Positions 32,161-32,238 of a DNA stretch of 32,238 nucleotides are shown here, piece after piece. The notes under the pieces were generated by a model that did not search any database, was not told the origin of the DNA, and worked only from the letters and a program-made list of their open reading frames with translations. Source of the stretch: Halomonas elongata. GTDB taxonomy: Bacteria; Pseudomonadota; Gammaproteobacteria; Pseudomonadales; Halomonadaceae. The DNA lies in NCBI RefSeq assembly GCF_029081005.1, contig NZ_JAJQTQ010000038.1, positions 1-32,238 on the forward strand, given 5' to 3'. The number at the start of each line of letters is the position of its first letter. Within the stretch, counting starts at the first letter, position 1. Both the position numbers and the translations under genes were made by a program.

Positions 32161-32238
32161 TTAGGTTTTGTCTGAAAAGTCAGCACGCAGGCAACGGTCT
32201 ATGCAAGCCAGACATACCATGGCGCTAAAGCTACTGGC
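32161..32238 (-). mobile_element. 3' end of a transposase gene, probably IS5-family (partial)
   Basis: On the minus strand an open frame enters from the right edge and stops at TAA (32161-32163), giving 25 residues: hydrophobic FSAMVCLACI followed by RADFSDKT. This pattern, a FxAMVxLACI helix near the very end, resembles the C-terminus of IS5-family transposases, as I recall them. GGTTTTGTCTGAAAAGTCAG (32164-32183) looks like a terminal inverted repeat, with the coding frame running through it. The remaining element is beyond the window, so the family and boundaries cannot be confirmed. Confidence 0.5.

Noticed and set aside
32004..32186. 60-codon minus-strand frame at the right edge
   Set aside because: No ribosome-binding site or family, and it crosses the presumed end of the mobile element.

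Overview
The window looks like chromosomal DNA from a moderately halophilic gammaproteobacterium, most likely Halomonadaceae (Halomonas or a close relative). The grounds are high GC, closely packed genes, and a gene set centred on compatible solutes and sodium: a glycine-betaine-type ABC uptake system, a PutP/PutA proline block with an NhaC antiporter, and a suf operon with an Rrf2 regulator. The genus is inferred from style and content; no rRNA or tRNA gene is present to confirm it. Nearly all genes are ordinary and intact. The less ordinary material lies in intergenic DNA and in gene neighbourhoods.

Layout. 1-228 is the end of a TRAP transporter large permease. 590-3313 is a three-gene D-galactonate (De Ley-Doudoroff) operon, dgoD-dgoA-dgoK, preceded by a perfect 14-bp-arm inverted repeat and ending at a terminator shared with convergent gntK (3414-3932, minus). 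4046-4888 (minus) is a nitrilase-superfamily amidohydrolase. 5048-8567 (minus) is an osmoprotectant ABC transporter in the order permease, CBS-ATPase, permease, binding protein. 8741-8887 is a compound heptanucleotide array of 21 in-register units. 9067-15298 is a suf operon (Rrf2 regulator, sufB, sufC, sufD, sufS, sufT). A promoter and IscR-type operator overlap ahead of it, and about 320 bp of hairpin-rich DNA separates sufB from sufC. sanA follows and overlaps, tail to tail, a helical hypothetical gene on the other strand.

16607-19041 (minus) is a DUF3549-rimB-rimK cluster, pointing to modification of ribosomal protein S6. 19375-21599 is an amino-acid (probably cystine) ABC importer, followed by yqcC and a gamma-glutamylcyclotransferase-like gene. 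22626-23219 (minus) encodes an OmpW-type outer-membrane protein and 23490-23783 a small membrane protein. 23839-30489 (all minus) is a proline/sodium block: putP preceded by an unannotated 40-codon gene with a strong ribosome-binding site, an NhaC antiporter, and a putA without the N-terminal DNA-binding domain. An AraC-type gene (30677-31477) upstream of putA is the likely regulator. The right edge (32161-32238) reads as the 3' end of a transposase, probably IS5-like.

How it fits together. The TRAP, dgo and gntK genes suggest uptake and catabolism of sugar acids to pyruvate and glyceraldehyde 3-phosphate. The osmoprotectant ABC system, PutP and NhaC handle osmolytes and sodium, and PutA converts proline to glutamate. 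The cystine importer lies near the sulfur-consuming suf operon, but nothing in the sequence ties them together. I did not find an unmistakably novel multi-gene system. The best leads are the 40-codon gene in front of putP, the DUF3549-rimB-rimK linkage, the insertion inside suf, and the heptamer array.
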